Shown: positions 9,536 through 19,278 of the stretch, piece after piece
How positions within the stretch are numbered: the stretch's first letter is position 1
Layout: each line of letters begins with the position of its first letter
Source: Streptomyces sp. NBC_01775
GTDB taxonomy: Bacteria; Actinomycetota; Actinomycetes; Streptomycetales; Streptomycetaceae
DNA: 64,000 bases
NCBI RefSeq assembly: GCF_035917675.1
Contig: NZ_CP109104.1
Span: 4,588,001-4,652,000 of the forward strand
Direction: 5' to 3'
Position numbers and translations under genes: made by a program
The notes under the pieces: model-generated
What the model saw: only the letters and a program-made list of their open reading frames with translations
Databases searched by the model: none
What the model was told of the DNA's origin: nothing

Positions 9536-11335
9536 TTACTCCGCCGGCTTGACCTGCGGCGCCGGCTTGACCTGCGGCGCAGGCTTACGCAGCGACAGGT
9601 GCAGCTCCCGCAGGCGGCTCTCCTCGACCTCGCTGGGGGCGCCCATCATGAGGTCCAGGGCGTTGTTGTTCAGCGGGAAGGCGATCGTCTCGCGGATGTT
9701 GGGCTCGTCCGCGAGCAGCATCACGATGCGGTCGATGCCCGGCGCGATGCCGCCGTGCGGCGGGGCGCCGAACTGGAAGGCGCGCAGCATGCCGCCGAAG
9801 TCCCGCTCGACATCTTCCTTCGAGTATCCGGCGATGCCGAACGCCTCGAACATGATCTCCGGTTCGTGGTTCCGGATGGCGCCGGAGGACAGCTCGGTGC
9901 CGTTGCAGACGATGTCGTACTGCCAGGCGAGGATGTCCAGCGGGTCCTTGGTGCGCAGCGCCTCCAGGCCGCCCTGCGGCATGGAGAACGGGTTGTGCGA
10001 GAACTCGACCGCGCCGGTCTCCTCGTCCTTCTCGAACATCGGGAAGTCGACGATCCAGCAGAACCGGAAGACGTTCTCCTCGAAGTGGCCGGCGCGCTTG
10101 GCCGTCTCGACCCGGACCGCGCCCATGATCTTGGAGACCTCGTCGAACTCCCCGGCGCCGAAGAAGACCGCGTGCCCCGGCTTCAGCCCGAGTGCCTCGG
10201 TCAGCGCGCGCACATCGTCCTCGGTGAGGAACTTGGCGATCGGGCCGCTCAGCGCGCCGTCCTCGCCGACCCGCACCCAGGCCAGGCCCTTGGCGCCCTG
10301 CTCGACGGCGAAGTCACCGAGCGAGTCGAAGAACTTGCGCGGCTGGGAGGCGGTGTCCGGCACCGGCAGGGCCCGCACATGCTTGTCGGCGAACGCCTTG
10401 AAGCCGGAGCCCTTGAACAGGTCGGAGACATCGGTCAGTTCCAGCTGGGCGCGCAGATCCGGCTTGTCCGAGCCGTACTTGACCATGGCCTCGCGGAACG
10501 GGATGCGCGGGAACGGGGAGGTGACCTCACGGCCCTCGCCCAGCTCCCGGAACAGCTCGGTCATCACCGTCTCGATGACCTCGAAGACGTCCTCCTGCTC
10601 GACGAAGCTCATCTCCATGTCGAGCTGGTAGAACTCGCCGGGCGAGCGGTCGGCGCGCGCGTCCTCGTCGCGGAAGCAGGGCGCGATCTGGAAGTAGCGG
10701 TCGAAGCCGGCGATCATCAGCAGCTGCTTGAACTGCTGGGGCGCCTGGGGCAGCGCGTAGAACTTGCCGGGGTGCAGCCGCGAGGGGACGAGGAAGTCGC
10801 GGGCGCCCTCGGGAGAGGTGGCCGACAGGATCGGCGTCGCCATCTCGTTGAACCCCTGGGCCGTCATCTTCTCGCGGATGGCGGCGATGACCTTGCTGCG
10901 CAGCATGACGTTGCGGTGCATGCGCTCGCGGCGCAGGTCGAGGAAGCGGTGCTCCAGCCGGCGCTCCTCGTTGACCCCGTCCTCCGCGTTGATGGTGAAG
11001 GGGATCTGCTCGGCCCCGCCGAGGACCTCGACCTGGGCGACCTCGACCTCGATCTCACCGGTCGGCAGCTCGGGGTTGACGTTCTCCTCCCCGCGCGCGG
11101 TGACCTTGCCGTCCACGCGCAGCACGGTCTCCTTGGAGAGCGAGCTGAGCTTGTCGTTGATCTCGCTCGACTCGTCGCGGACGACGAGCTGCACGATGCC
11201 GTAGTGGTCGCGCAGATCGATGAACAGGATGCCGCCCAGGTTCCGGCGATTGTGCAGCCAGCCGCTCAGTCGGACGTCAGTGCCGACGTCCGTGGCGCGA
11301 AGCTCGCCGCAGGTGTGGGACCGGTACCGATGCAT
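9536..11335 (-). CDS. aspS: Aspartyl-tRNA synthetase
   Basis: 599 aa. It has the N-terminal OB-fold anticodon domain (from [12 protein letters not shown]), the class II catalytic core with motif 2 ([19 protein letters not shown]) and motif 3 ([14 protein letters not shown]), and the bacterial GAD insertion in the middle. It charges tRNA with aspartate. Two ATGs stand in tandem at 11338 and 11335; homologues start at the second. The C-terminus ends in a KPAPQV tandem encoded by an 18-bp direct repeat (9543-9560, 9561-9578), probably a neutral lineage-specific tail. Confidence 0.97.
   Translation of the reverse strand: MHRYRSHTCGELRATDVGTDVRLSGWLHNRRNLGGILFIDLRDHYGIVQLVVRDESSEINDKLSSLSKETVLRVDGKVTARGEENVNPELPTGEIEVEVAQVEVLGGAEQIPFTINAEDGVNEERRLEHRFLDLRRERMHRNVMLRSKVIAAIREKMTAQGFNEMATPILSATSPEGARDFLVPSRLHPGKFYALPQAPQQFKQLLMIAGFDRYFQIAPCFRDEDARADRSPGEFYQLDMEMSFVEQEDVFEVIETVMTELFRELGEGREVTSPFPRIPFREAMVKYGSDKPDLRAQLELTDVSDLFKGSGFKAFADKHVRALPVPDTASQPRKFFDSLGDFAVEQGAKGLAWVRVGEDGALSGPIAKFLTEDDVRALTEALGLKPGHAVFFGAGEFDEVSKIMGAVRVETAKRAGHFEENVFRFCWIVDFPMFEKDEETGAVEFSHNPFSMPQGGLEALRTKDPLDILAWQYDIVCNGTELSSGAIRNHEPEIMFEAFGIAGYSKEDVERDFGGMLRAFQFGAPPHGGIAPGIDRIVMLLADEPNIRETIAFPLNNNALDLMMGAPSEVEESRLRELHLSLRKPAPQVKPAPQVKPAE
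9543..9578. repeat. 18-bp tandem repeat in the 3' end of aspS
   Basis: GCCGGCTTGACCTGCGGC occurs twice head to tail and a partial third copy follows. It encodes the repeated Lys-Pro-Ala-Pro-Gln-Val at the C-terminus of AspRS. Confidence 0.8.
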
Positions 11336-11454
11336 CATTCATCCAAGTCGTTGGGCTCAGGAGTCACAGAGAGATGTTTCTCAGACTACCGCCCTGGGCC
11401 GACCCCCTTCGCCCCCGTTTCCGGAACCTCGTGAACTCCGCATAAAGTGGTGCA

Positions 11455-14025
11455 ATGCGCACCGATGACGTCCTGTCGGCCCTGGGCGTTGGGCTCTGGA
11501 CCTGGGATAACGCCACGGGGCTTGTGACTCTCGACGTGCGGGCAGCGCGCCTGCTCGGGCTCGCCGAGAACGCGTCCGGCGCCACCTCGACCGCTCCCCT
11601 GACCCTCCCGGGCAACGCGGTCCGCTCCCACCTGCACGCCGTCGACTACGTCGGCTTCCAGGGCATCGTCACTCTAGCCCTCACCGAGGAGACCTCCGCC
11701 GAGGCACTCATGCGGGTGGTTGCCAGGGACGGCGCGGTGACCCGCACCGTGCGCACCGTCGTACGCCCCTACGCCCCCTTCGCGTCCCACGAACCCGGAG
11801 CACCCGATCCGGCCGTCCGTATCAGCGGCATCATCTACGAGGTCCCCGAGCCGGAGAACGCGCGGGCGCAGCGCGACGAGACGAGCACCGCCGGGCAGGC
11901 GCCGGGCACGGGCGCCGCCGCGCAGAGTGCCACGGCTCAGTGGGACTGGCGGCGCAACCGCGAGGCGTTCTTGCTGGACACCGGGCGCGCGCTGGCCGAG
12001 GCGTACAGCACCGCCGAAGTGCTGCGCGTCGCCTCCTCGCTGGCGATGCCCGGCTTCTCTCCCGACGCGCTCGCCGTCTTCTGCCTCTACGGCGAGCAGC
12101 TCACCGTCTACGGGGCCCCGCAGGGCGGCGCGGCGGCGGGCCTCGGGCACGCCTCGGGGCTCGGCTCGGGGGGCGCCCGGCTGCGGCTGTCCGACGACGA
12201 CCCCGCCGCCGAGGCCGTGCGCACGGGGCGCGCCCTGTATCTGCTCAGCCCACACGAGTACGCGGAGCGCTTTCCGACAGCCCGGCCGGGGGAGACCCAG
12301 CCGGGCCACACCGCCTGGGCCTTCTTGCCGCTGACCGTCGCCGGGCGCACCATCGGCGCGTGGATGGCGGCCTTCTCCCGGCCCGTCACCTTCACCCCGG
12401 ACGAGCGCGCCATCCTCACAACGGTGGCCCGGATGCTGGCCCAATCGCTGTCCCGGGCGATGCTCAACGAGTCCGAGCGCGAGCTGTCGGCCCGCCTCCA
12501 GCGCACCATGCGGCCCGCGCACAAGCCCGCCATCCCCGGCATGGATCTGGCGGCCCGGTACATTCCCACCGGCGGCGGCCTCCAGATCGGCGGCGACTGG
12601 TACGACGTCATCCCCCTGCCCTCCGGGCGCACCGCGCTGGTCATCGGCGACGTACAGGGCCACGACGTGCGCGCCGCCGGGATCATGGGCCAGCTGCGGG
12701 TCGCCCTGCGCGCCTACGCCTCCGAGGGGCACCATCCGGACGCGGTGCTCTCGCGGGCCTCCCGCTTTCTGCACGGCATGAGCGGCGGCGAGCGGGTGGC
12801 GCCCCCGCCGTCCGAGCCGCCCGAGGAGACCCCGGCGCCCGCGCCCGAGATCACCAAGGACGACGAGGACCCCGAGTACGCCGACCCGCGCTTCGCCACC
12901 TGCCTCTACATCGAGGTCGACCCCGCGACCGGCACCCTGGACATCGCCCGCGCGGGCCACCCGGACCCCGCCGTGCAGATGCCCGGCGGCCCGATGCTCG
13001 TACGCCCCACCGCCGGCGGCCTGCCGCTGGGCGTCGAGCCGGACTCGGACTACCCCACCACCCGCCTCGTGCTGGAGCCCGGCGAGCGGCTGGTGATGTG
13101 CACGGACGGGCTGATCGAGACCGGCGGTCACGACCTGGAGACCGGCTGGGCACGCATCCGTGAGGTCGTCGAGGAGCACGCGGGCCCCGGCACGGACCTG
13201 GAGCAGGTCGCCGAGGCACTCGTACGGGCCGTCCACGGCGACGACGGGCCGCCGCACTCGCGCACCACGGGCCCGCTGGCTGACCGGCACGAGGACGACA
13301 TCGCGCTGCTGCTGCTCGCGCTGAGCGCGCCCGCCGACGGCTCGCAGCCGGAGGGCGCCCCCGTCTCCGCGCGCCGCACGGTGATGACCGTCGCCCAGGC
13401 AGAGCCCGACCGGATCGCCACCGCCCGCCACCAGCTGCGCGACCTGCTGCACGACTGGGCCGACCCCGACCAGGTGGACGGGGCCGTGCTGATGCTGTCG
13501 GAAATGCTGACGAACGTGCTCGTCCACACGGACGGCGACGCGGTGTTCGTCGCCCAGGTCACGGTGCCGCACGGGGGCGAGGGGGACTCGCGGGGGACGA
13601 GGGATCTGGAGGTGTCTCCGGTCTCCGGTGAGGAGCGGGGCCGGACGCTGCGGGTGCAGGTCTCGGACTCCAGCGACGAGCTGCCGCACCGCCGCAGCCC
13701 CGGTGAGCTGGCCTCCTCGGGACGCGGCCTGATGCTGCTGGGCATGCTCGCCGACCGCTGGGGCGTGGACCCCCGTGGCGAGGGCAAGTGCATCTGGTTC
13801 CACATGCGGGAGACGGGCCTGACGAAGAACGGCAACGAGGCCGAAGTCGGCACCGCCGGCAACCCTGACCTCGGCCCCGACCCCGACCCCGGGAGCGACG
13901 GCCGGGACGAGAGCCCCGACGAGGCACTCGACAGGGCCCTGGCCACGGACTTCGCCGATTTCCTCGACGAGGAGGAGAGGAAGGGCAAGCAGGAGGGCCG
14001 GGGCGAGCGGGGACCGGGCGAGTAA
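11455..14025 (+). CDS. PAS-GAF-SpoIIE phosphatase with anti-sigma-like ATPase domain
   Basis: 856 aa. In order: a PAS-like sensor (1-115), a linker, a GAF-like domain (165-325), a PP2C/SpoIIE phosphatase domain (about 350-620, with GGDWYDVIPL and GDVQGHD carrying metal-binding Asp) and a C-terminal HATPase_c domain (645-790, with SEMLTNVLVH as the N-box). Proteins of this build control anti-sigma-factor antagonists and switch sigma-B-like stress factors in streptomycetes. The phosphatase domain carries a roughly 25-residue Pro/Glu-rich insert (PPPSEPPEETPAPAPE), and the C-terminus is acidic and low-complexity. ATG 11455 lies only about 10 bp past an AT-rich CATAAAG, so the transcript may be nearly leaderless. 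It is divergent from aspS. Confidence 0.88.
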   Translation: MRTDDVLSALGVGLWTWDNATGLVTLDVRAARLLGLAENASGATSTAPLTLPGNAVRSHLHAVDYVGFQGIVTLALTEETSAEALMRVVARDGAVTRTVRTVVRPYAPFASHEPGAPDPAVRISGIIYEVPEPENARAQRDETSTAGQAPGTGAAAQSATAQWDWRRNREAFLLDTGRALAEAYSTAEVLRVASSLAMPGFSPDALAVFCLYGEQLTVYGAPQGGAAAGLGHASGLGSGGARLRLSDDDPAAEAVRTGRALYLLSPHEYAERFPTARPGETQPGHTAWAFLPLTVAGRTIGAWMAAFSRPVTFTPDERAILTTVARMLAQSLSRAMLNESERELSARLQRTMRPAHKPAIPGMDLAARYIPTGGGLQIGGDWYDVIPLPSGRTALVIGDVQGHDVRAAGIMGQLRVALRAYASEGHHPDAVLSRASRFLHGMSGGERVAPPPSEPPEETPAPAPEITKDDEDPEYADPRFATCLYIEVDPATGTLDIARAGHPDPAVQMPGGPMLVRPTAGGLPLGVEPDSDYPTTRLVLEPGERLVMCTDGLIETGGHDLETGWARIREVVEEHAGPGTDLEQVAEALVRAVHGDDGPPHSRTTGPLADRHEDDIALLLLALSAPADGSQPEGAPVSARRTVMTVAQAEPDRIATARHQLRDLLHDWADPDQVDGAVLMLSEMLTNVLVHTDGDAVFVAQVTVPHGGEGDSRGTRDLEVSPVSGEERGRTLRVQVSDSSDELPHRRSPGELASSGRGLMLLGMLADRWGVDPRGEGKCIWFHMRETGLTKNGNEAEVGTAGNPDLGPDPDPGSDGRDESPDEALDRALATDFADFLDEEERKGKQEGRGERGPGE

Positions 14026-14124
14026 GGATCGGGCGGGCAGAGGGACGGCTGATCCCCTGTCTGAGCCCCCGGCCCTCCCGGCGGGCACGGGCGGTACCGG
14101 ACGGGGACGGCGGAGGCCAGGACC

Positions 14125-15132
14125 TCAGCCCTGGGGCGTCCTCGGGGTGGCCGGGACGCGGCCGAGGCGGCCCGCCTTGAAGTCCTCGAAAGCCTGGGCG
14201 AGTTCTACGTGACTGTTCATCACGAACGGGCCGTAGTGCGCCATCGGCTCCCTGATCGGACGGCCGCCCAGCAGCACGACCTCCAAGTCCGGGGTGTGGG
14301 AGTCCTGCGAGGCATCGGCGCGCAGCGTCAGCGAGCCTCCCCCACTCTCGGCTCCGCTCGAGCGGGAGGTGCCCCCACGCCCGAAGACGACGGTCTGGCC
14401 GGTGTGCACGGGCCGCCTGTCCGTCCCCGCCGAACCGCGACCGGCCAGCACATACGCGAGCCCGTTGAAGTCCTCGCGCCAGGGGAGGGTCAGCTCGGCG
14501 CCCGGGGAGACGGTGGCGTGGATCATCGTGATCGGAGTGTGGGTGGCACCGGGGCCCTCGTGCCCGTCGACCGACCCGGCGATCAGCCGCAGCAGCGCGC
14601 CGCCGTCGGAAGTGGTCAGCAGCTTGATGTTGCCGCCACCGATGTCCTGGTAGCGGGGCGCCTTCATCTTGTCGGCCGCCGGGAGGTTGACCCACAGCTG
14701 GAGACCGTGGAAGAGGCCACCGCTGATCACCAGCTCCTCGGGCGGCGCCTCGATGTGCAGCAGCCCGGAGCCGGCCGTCATCCACTGGGTGTCACCGTCG
14801 CTGAGGACCCCGCCGCCGCCCTCGGAGTCCTGGTGCACGAAGGAGCCGTCGAGCAGATAGGTGACGGTCTCGAAGCCACGGTGCGGGTGCCAAGGGGTGC
14901 CCTTGGGCTCACCGGGCGCATACTCCACCTCTCCCATCTGGTCCATCATGATGAACGGGTCCAGGTGCCGGTGGTCGATTCCGGCGAAGGCCCTGCGCAC
15001 AGGGAAGCCCTCCCCCTCGAATCCGCTGGGCGCCGTGGAAACGGCGAGCACGGGCCGCGGCGCGGCGCTCTCCCGCGGCGGCGCGGGCACACGGGGCAGC
15101 GCGAGGGGGTTCTCGACGGTGATGGCGGGCAT
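14125..15132 (-). CDS. Pirin family protein
   Basis: 335 aa from the ATG at 15132, chosen because GGAGG lies 6 bases upstream and homologues start MPA-TVENPL. The N-terminal cupin has the pirin metal site (DQMGEVEYAPGEPKGTPWHPHRGFETVTY), with a second cupin half after it. Bacterial pirins are Fe-binding, often quercetinase-like or redox-linked; the physiological role is unclear. A dispersed hairpin repeat (14337-14377) sits inside the gene and inserts Ser/Gly-rich residues (GGTSRSSGAESGGG) near the C-terminal cupin. A perfect inverted repeat upstream suggests redox- or ligand-responsive control. Confidence 0.88.
   Translation of the reverse strand: MPAITVENPLALPRVPAPPRESAAPRPVLAVSTAPSGFEGEGFPVRRAFAGIDHRHLDPFIMMDQMGEVEYAPGEPKGTPWHPHRGFETVTYLLDGSFVHQDSEGGGGVLSDGDTQWMTAGSGLLHIEAPPEELVISGGLFHGLQLWVNLPAADKMKAPRYQDIGGGNIKLLTTSDGGALLRLIAGSVDGHEGPGATHTPITMIHATVSPGAELTLPWREDFNGLAYVLAGRGSAGTDRRPVHTGQTVVFGRGGTSRSSGAESGGGSLTLRADASQDSHTPDLEVVLLGGRPIREPMAHYGPFVMNSHVELAQAFEDFKAGRLGRVPATPRTPQG
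14337..14377. repeat. Dispersed hairpin repeat, copy inside pirin gene
   Basis: CTCCCCCACTCTCGGCTCCG followed by CTCGAGCGGGAGGTGCCCCCA: the same element as at 2532-2566, with the CTCGAGC centre conserved. It is in frame and lengthens the protein rather than breaking it. Confidence 0.65.
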
Positions 15133-15155
15133 GACGACCTCCAGGTAGTTCACCA

Positions 15156-15170
15156 TTCAACTTAGTTGAA
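15156..15170. promoter_or_regulatory. Candidate operator upstream of pirin
   Basis: TTCAACTTAGTTGAA is a perfect palindrome with 6-bp arms and a 3-bp centre, 24 bp before the pirin start. Short palindromes of this kind are typical of MarR-type regulators. No regulator gene is adjacent. Confidence 0.5.
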
Positions 15171-15351
15171 CGCTGAACGTCTGGACGCACCGGGGGATTC
15201 CCGACGGAGAAAGCCCCAGCGCACAGGCAGGCACCCCACAGACGGGCAGCCCTCGGCCCTGCCTGCGGCCCCCGCCCCCGCAGCCCGTCTCTCGGTCCGC
15301 GGCGCGCGGCCCGCAGCTCTGGACCCGCAGGACTCAGCAGACCCGCAGCAC

Positions 15352-15894
15352 TCAGCCGTACATCCGGCGCATCGCGAAGTCGACCATCTCCTCGACCGCC
15401 TTCGCGTCGAAGACCACGCGGTGCTCTCCCTCCATGTCGAGCACAAAGCCGTACCCGGAGGGCAGCAGGTCGAGAACCTCGGCACCGGTGATGACGAAAT
15501 ACTTCGACTCTTTGCCCGCGTAGGCGCGCAGCTCCTTGAGGGTGCTGAACATGGGGATGACGGGCTGCTGGGTGTTGTGCAGCGCGAGGAAGCCGGGGTT
15601 GTCCCCGCGCGGGCAGTACACCTTGGAGCCGGAGAAGACGCCCTGGAAGTCCTCGGCCGACATCGAGCCGGTGGTGAAGGCCCGCACCGCCTCCTGGAGA
15701 GAGGGCGGCGACGGCTCGGGGTACAGCGGCTGCTGGCCCCCGGGCTGACCGTACGGCGGAGGCGCCCCCTGCTGTGCCCCATAAGGAGGCGGAGGCGGTG
15801 CCTGCTGGTGATGCCCCTGCTGGCCGGGGTGCCCGGCGTGCGGATAGCCGTGGCCCTGTCCGGCCTGAGCACCGGTCTGGTCGTAGCCGTACAT
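15352..15894 (-). CDS. SseB-domain protein with Pro/Gln-rich N-terminus
   Basis: 180 aa. The first 60 residues are Tyr/Gly/Pro/Gln/His-rich (with PPPPPYGAQQGAPPPYG) and probably disordered. Residues 65-178 resemble the SseB N-terminal domain found as stand-alone proteins in actinobacteria (VYCPRGDNPGFLALHN, YFVITGAEVLDLLPSGYG). The biochemical role is unknown. It is divergent from the acyl-CoA dehydrogenase across a 116-bp gap. A further 179-bp gap towards pirin holds GC-rich direct repeats (ACCCGCAG-ACTCAGCAG type) and no gene. Confidence 0.75.
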   Translation of the reverse strand: MYGYDQTGAQAGQGHGYPHAGHPGQQGHHQQAPPPPPYGAQQGAPPPYGQPGGQQPLYPEPSPPSLQEAVRAFTTGSMSAEDFQGVFSGSKVYCPRGDNPGFLALHNTQQPVIPMFSTLKELRAYAGKESKYFVITGAEVLDLLPSGYGFVLDMEGEHRVVFDAKAVEEMVDFAMRRMYG

Positions 15895-15943
15895 ACCGAA
15901 GAGAGTAACGAGTCACAGATGCGAGCGGGGGGTTGCTTCTTAT

Positions 15944-15955
15944 TACCGACGGGTA
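15944..15955. promoter_or_regulatory. Candidate operator upstream of the acyl-CoA dehydrogenase
   Basis: TACCGACGGGTA (TACC/GGTA arms, within TTACCGACGGGTAGCAT) lies 56 bp before the dehydrogenase start, in an AT-richer patch likely to be its promoter. The shape resembles operators of fatty-acid-responsive TetR regulators. Inference only. Confidence 0.4.
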
Positions 15956-16010
15956 GCATCATCACTGAGAATACTGACAAGTACGAGCGAGCCACTACGG
16001 AGCCGTCGCC

Positions 16011-17840
16011 ATGGGGCACTACAAGTCGAATCTCCGCGACATCGAGTTCAACCTCTTCGAGGTCCTCGGGCGCGACACCGTGTACGGCACTGGTCCGTTC
16101 GCGGAGATGGATATCGAGACCGCCAAGAGCGTGCTGAGCGAGATCGCCAGGCTGGCCGAGAACGAGCTGGCCTCCTCGTACGAGGAGAGCGACCGCACGC
16201 CTCCGGTCTTCGACCCGGAGACCAACACCGCGCCGGTCCCGGCAGCCTTCAAGAAGAGCTACCAGGCATACATGGACGCCGAGTGGTGGCGGCTGGGCAT
16301 CCCGGAGGAGATCGGCGGCACCACCTCGCCGCGCTCGCTCCTGTGGGGCTTCGCCGAGACGATCCTGGGCGCCAACCCTGCCGTGTGGATGTACGCCTCC
16401 GGCCCGGCGTTCGCCGGTGTGCTGCACGAGGAGGGCACCGAGGAGCAGCGCAAGGTCGCGACGCTGATGGCCGAGAAGCAGTGGGGTTCCACCATGGTCC
16501 TCACCGAGCCCGACGCCGGCTCCGACGTGGGCGCCGGCCGCACCAAGGCCACCCAGCAGGACGACGGCACCTGGCACATCGAGGGCGTGAAGCGCTTCAT
16601 CACCTCCGGTGAGCACGACATGTCCGAGAACATCGTGCACTTCGTCCTCGCCCGCCCCGAGGGCCACGGTCCGGGCACCAAGGGCCTCTCGCTCTTCGTC
16701 GTGCCGAAGTACGACTTCGACTGGGAGACCGGCGAGCTGGGCGAGCGCAACGGCGTCTACGCCACCAACGTCGAGCACAAGATGGGCCTGAAGGCCTCCA
16801 ACACCTGCGAGATGACCTTCGGCGCCTCCGGCCGCCCCGCCAAGGGCTGGCTGCTGGGCGAGAAGCACGACGGTATCCGCCAGATGTTCAAGATCATTGA
16901 GTTCGCCCGGATGATGGTCGGCACGAAGGCCATCGCGACGCTCTCGACCGGCTACCTCAACGCCCTTGAGTACGCCAAGGAGCGGGTGCAGGGCGCCGAC
17001 CTCGCGCAGTTCACCGACAAGACCGCGCCGCGCGTCACCGTCACCCACCACCCCGACGTGCGCCGCTCGCTGCTGACGCAGAAGGCGTACGCCGAGGGCA
17101 TGCGCGCCCTCATCCTCTACACCGCCGCCGTCCAGGACGAGATCCTGGTCAAGGAGCACAACGGCGAGGACGCCTCCGCGGCGAAGCGGCTCAACGACCT
17201 CCTGCTGCCGATCGTGAAGGGCTACGGCTCCGAGAAGTCCTACGAACAGCTCGCGCAGTCCCTCCAGACGCTGGGCGGCTCGGGCTACCTCCAGGAGTAC
17301 CCGATCGAGCAGTACATCCGGGACTCCAAGATCGACACGCTCTACGAGGGCACCACCGCGATCCAGGGCCAGGACTTCTTCTTCCGCAAGGTCGTCCGCG
17401 ACCAGGGCCAGGCTCTCACCGCGCTCTCGGAGGAGATCAAGAAGTTCCTCGCCGACGCACGCGGCGGCGAAGAGCTCGCCGGCTCGCGCGACCACCTCGC
17501 CAAGGCCGCCGCCGACCTGGAAGCCATCGTCGGCACGATGCTGACGGACCTCGCGGCCACGGAGAAGGACATCAAGTCCATCTACAAGGTCGGCCTCAAC
17601 ACCACCCGCTTCCTGATGGCGTCCGGCGATGTCGTCGTCGGCTACCTGCTGCTGCGCGGCGCCGCCGTCGCAGCCGAGAAGCTGGCGAGCGCCTCCCCGA
17701 AGGACGTGCCGTTCTACCAGGGCAAGATCGCGGCGGCGAAGTTCTTCGCGGCGAACGTCCTGCCCCACGTCTCGGTCGAGCGCGAGCAGGCGGACGTCGT
17801 CGACCTGTCCGTCATGGACCTGGACGAGAGCGCCTTCTGA
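16011..17840 (+). CDS. Long-form acyl-CoA dehydrogenase (FadE5-like)
   Basis: 609 aa, longer than the usual 380-400 because of an N-terminal extension (about residues 1-75) and a C-terminal ACAD domain. The FAD/substrate segment ([19 protein letters not shown]) and the [13 protein letters not shown] stretch with the catalytic Glu region are present. It should oxidise acyl-CoA to enoyl-CoA in beta-oxidation, passing electrons to ETF; the chain length is unknown. The ATG at 16011 begins the family-typical [11 protein letters not shown] strong terminator follows. Confidence 0.92.
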   Translation: MGHYKSNLRDIEFNLFEVLGRDTVYGTGPFAEMDIETAKSVLSEIARLAENELASSYEESDRTPPVFDPETNTAPVPAAFKKSYQAYMDAEWWRLGIPEEIGGTTSPRSLLWGFAETILGANPAVWMYASGPAFAGVLHEEGTEEQRKVATLMAEKQWGSTMVLTEPDAGSDVGAGRTKATQQDDGTWHIEGVKRFITSGEHDMSENIVHFVLARPEGHGPGTKGLSLFVVPKYDFDWETGELGERNGVYATNVEHKMGLKASNTCEMTFGASGRPAKGWLLGEKHDGIRQMFKIIEFARMMVGTKAIATLSTGYLNALEYAKERVQGADLAQFTDKTAPRVTVTHHPDVRRSLLTQKAYAEGMRALILYTAAVQDEILVKEHNGEDASAAKRLNDLLLPIVKGYGSEKSYEQLAQSLQTLGGSGYLQEYPIEQYIRDSKIDTLYEGTTAIQGQDFFFRKVVRDQGQALTALSEEIKKFLADARGGEELAGSRDHLAKAAADLEAIVGTMLTDLAATEKDIKSIYKVGLNTTRFLMASGDVVVGYLLLRGAAVAAEKLASASPKDVPFYQGKIAAAKFFAANVLPHVSVEREQADVVDLSVMDLDESAF

Positions 17841-17868
17841 GCCGCCCTCCCACGGCTCGGTGACACCA

Positions 17869-17900
17869 CGCCCCGCTCCCGCCCACCCGGGAGCGGGGCG
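17869..17900 (+). terminator. Terminator after acyl-CoA dehydrogenase
   Basis: CGCCCCGCTCCCG and CGGGAGCGGGGCG form a perfect 13-bp stem with a 6-nt loop, followed by CTCCTCTTGT. Confidence 0.85.
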
Positions 17901-17963
17901 CTCCTCTTGTGTGCGTTCGAGCGCGGCCACCGGCTGCGGCCAGGGCCGCCGTAAGGTGGGCGC

Positions 17964-19256
17964 ATGAGCGAAGCCATGCCGTTCGACCGCGGTCACACCG
18001 ACGGTCTGATGTCCTTTCTCACCACGAGCCCCTCGCCGTACCACGGGGCCGCGAACGCCGCGGCGCTGCTGGAGAAGGCGGGTTTCCGGCAGGTGCTGGA
18101 GACCGAGGCATGGGACGCGGGGACGGGCGGCAAGTACGTGCTGCGGGGCGGCGCGCTGATCGCGTGGTACGTCCCGGAGGGGGCCACGCCGGCGGCACCG
18201 TTCCGCATCATCGGTGCGCACACCGACTCCCCCAACCTGCGCGTCAAACCCGTGCCCGACACCGGCGCACACGGCTGGCGGCAGATCGCCGTGGAGATCT
18301 ACGGCGGCACCCTGCTCAACACCTGGCTCGACCGGGATCTCGGCCTCAGCGGCAGGCTGACGCTGCGCGACCGCTCGACCCACCTCGTGAACGTGGACCG
18401 CCCCCTGCTGCGCGTCCCCCAGCTCGCCATCCACCTCGACCGCCAGGCCAACGAGGGGCTCAAGCTCGACCGGCAGCGCCATATGACCCCGATCTGGGGG
18501 CTGGGCCAGCCCCGCGAGGGGGATCTGCTGCGCTTCCTCGCGGAGGAGAGCGGACTGCCGGCGGACGAGATCGCCGGCTGGGACCTGATGACTCACAGCG
18601 TGGAACCTCCCTCCTATCTGGGACGCGACCGCGAACTTCTCGCGGGGCCGCGCATGGACAACCTGCTGTCGGTGCACGCGGGCGCCGCCGCCCTCGCCGC
18701 TGTCGCCGAGAGCGGCACCGCGCCCACCTGCGTCCCGGTGCTGGCCGCCTTCGATCACGAGGAGAACGGCAGCCAGTCGGACACCGGCGCCCAGGGCCCG
18801 CTGCTGGGCTCGGTGCTGGAGCGCTCGGTCTTCGCCCGCGGCGGCTCCTACGAGGACCGGGCCCGCGCCTACGCCGGGACCATCTGCCTCTCCTCCGACA
18901 CCGGCCACGCGGTGCACCCCAACTACCCCGAGCGGCACGAGCCCGGCCACCACCCCATGCCCGACGGCGGCCCGATTCTCAAGGTCAACGTCAACCAGCG
19001 CTACTCGACCGACGGTGCGGGCCGTGCCGTCTTCGCGGCTGCCTGCGAGCGGGCGGGCGTGCCCTGGCAGACGTTCGTGTCCAACAACGACGTCCCCTGC
19101 GGGACCACGATCGGCCCCATCACCGCAGCCCGGCACGGGATCACGACCGTGGACATCGGCGTCGCGATCCTCTCCATGCACGCGGCCCGCGAACTGTGCG
19201 GCGCCAAGGACCCCTTCCTGCTGGCCAACTGCCTCACCGCCTTCTTGGGGGAGTGA
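17964..19256 (+). CDS. apeB: M18 family aminopeptidase (aspartyl aminopeptidase-like)
   Basis: 430 aa, the normal length for M18. Metal and active-site segments are in place: GAHTDSPNLRVKP, FDHEENGS, HAVHPNYPERHEPGHHP and GTTIGPITAARHGI. These are dizinc dodecameric cytosolic aminopeptidases that remove N-terminal residues from peptides. It stands alone between a terminator and a convergent secreted-protein gene only 22 bp away. Confidence 0.93.
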   Translation: MSEAMPFDRGHTDGLMSFLTTSPSPYHGAANAAALLEKAGFRQVLETEAWDAGTGGKYVLRGGALIAWYVPEGATPAAPFRIIGAHTDSPNLRVKPVPDTGAHGWRQIAVEIYGGTLLNTWLDRDLGLSGRLTLRDRSTHLVNVDRPLLRVPQLAIHLDRQANEGLKLDRQRHMTPIWGLGQPREGDLLRFLAEESGLPADEIAGWDLMTHSVEPPSYLGRDRELLAGPRMDNLLSVHAGAAALAAVAESGTAPTCVPVLAAFDHEENGSQSDTGAQGPLLGSVLERSVFARGGSYEDRARAYAGTICLSSDTGHAVHPNYPERHEPGHHPMPDGGPILKVNVNQRYSTDGAGRAVFAAACERAGVPWQTFVSNNDVPCGTTIGPITAARHGITTVDIGVAILSMHAARELCGAKDPFLLANCLTAFLGE

Positions 19257-19278
19257 GGCGAATGGGGCCCCGCCCCCG

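Noticed and set aside
8417..11434. 1,000-codon plus-strand open frame across the MFS gene and aspS
   Set aside because: Out of frame with MFS and antisense to AspRS, Arg/Gly-rich product, crosses a strong terminator at 9462-9505.
15162..19181. Very long minus-strand open frame (over 1,300 codons)
   Set aside because: It is antisense to the SseB, acyl-CoA dehydrogenase and aminopeptidase genes. High GC gives long antisense frames here, and its product has no recognisable domain, while the other strand encodes clear families.
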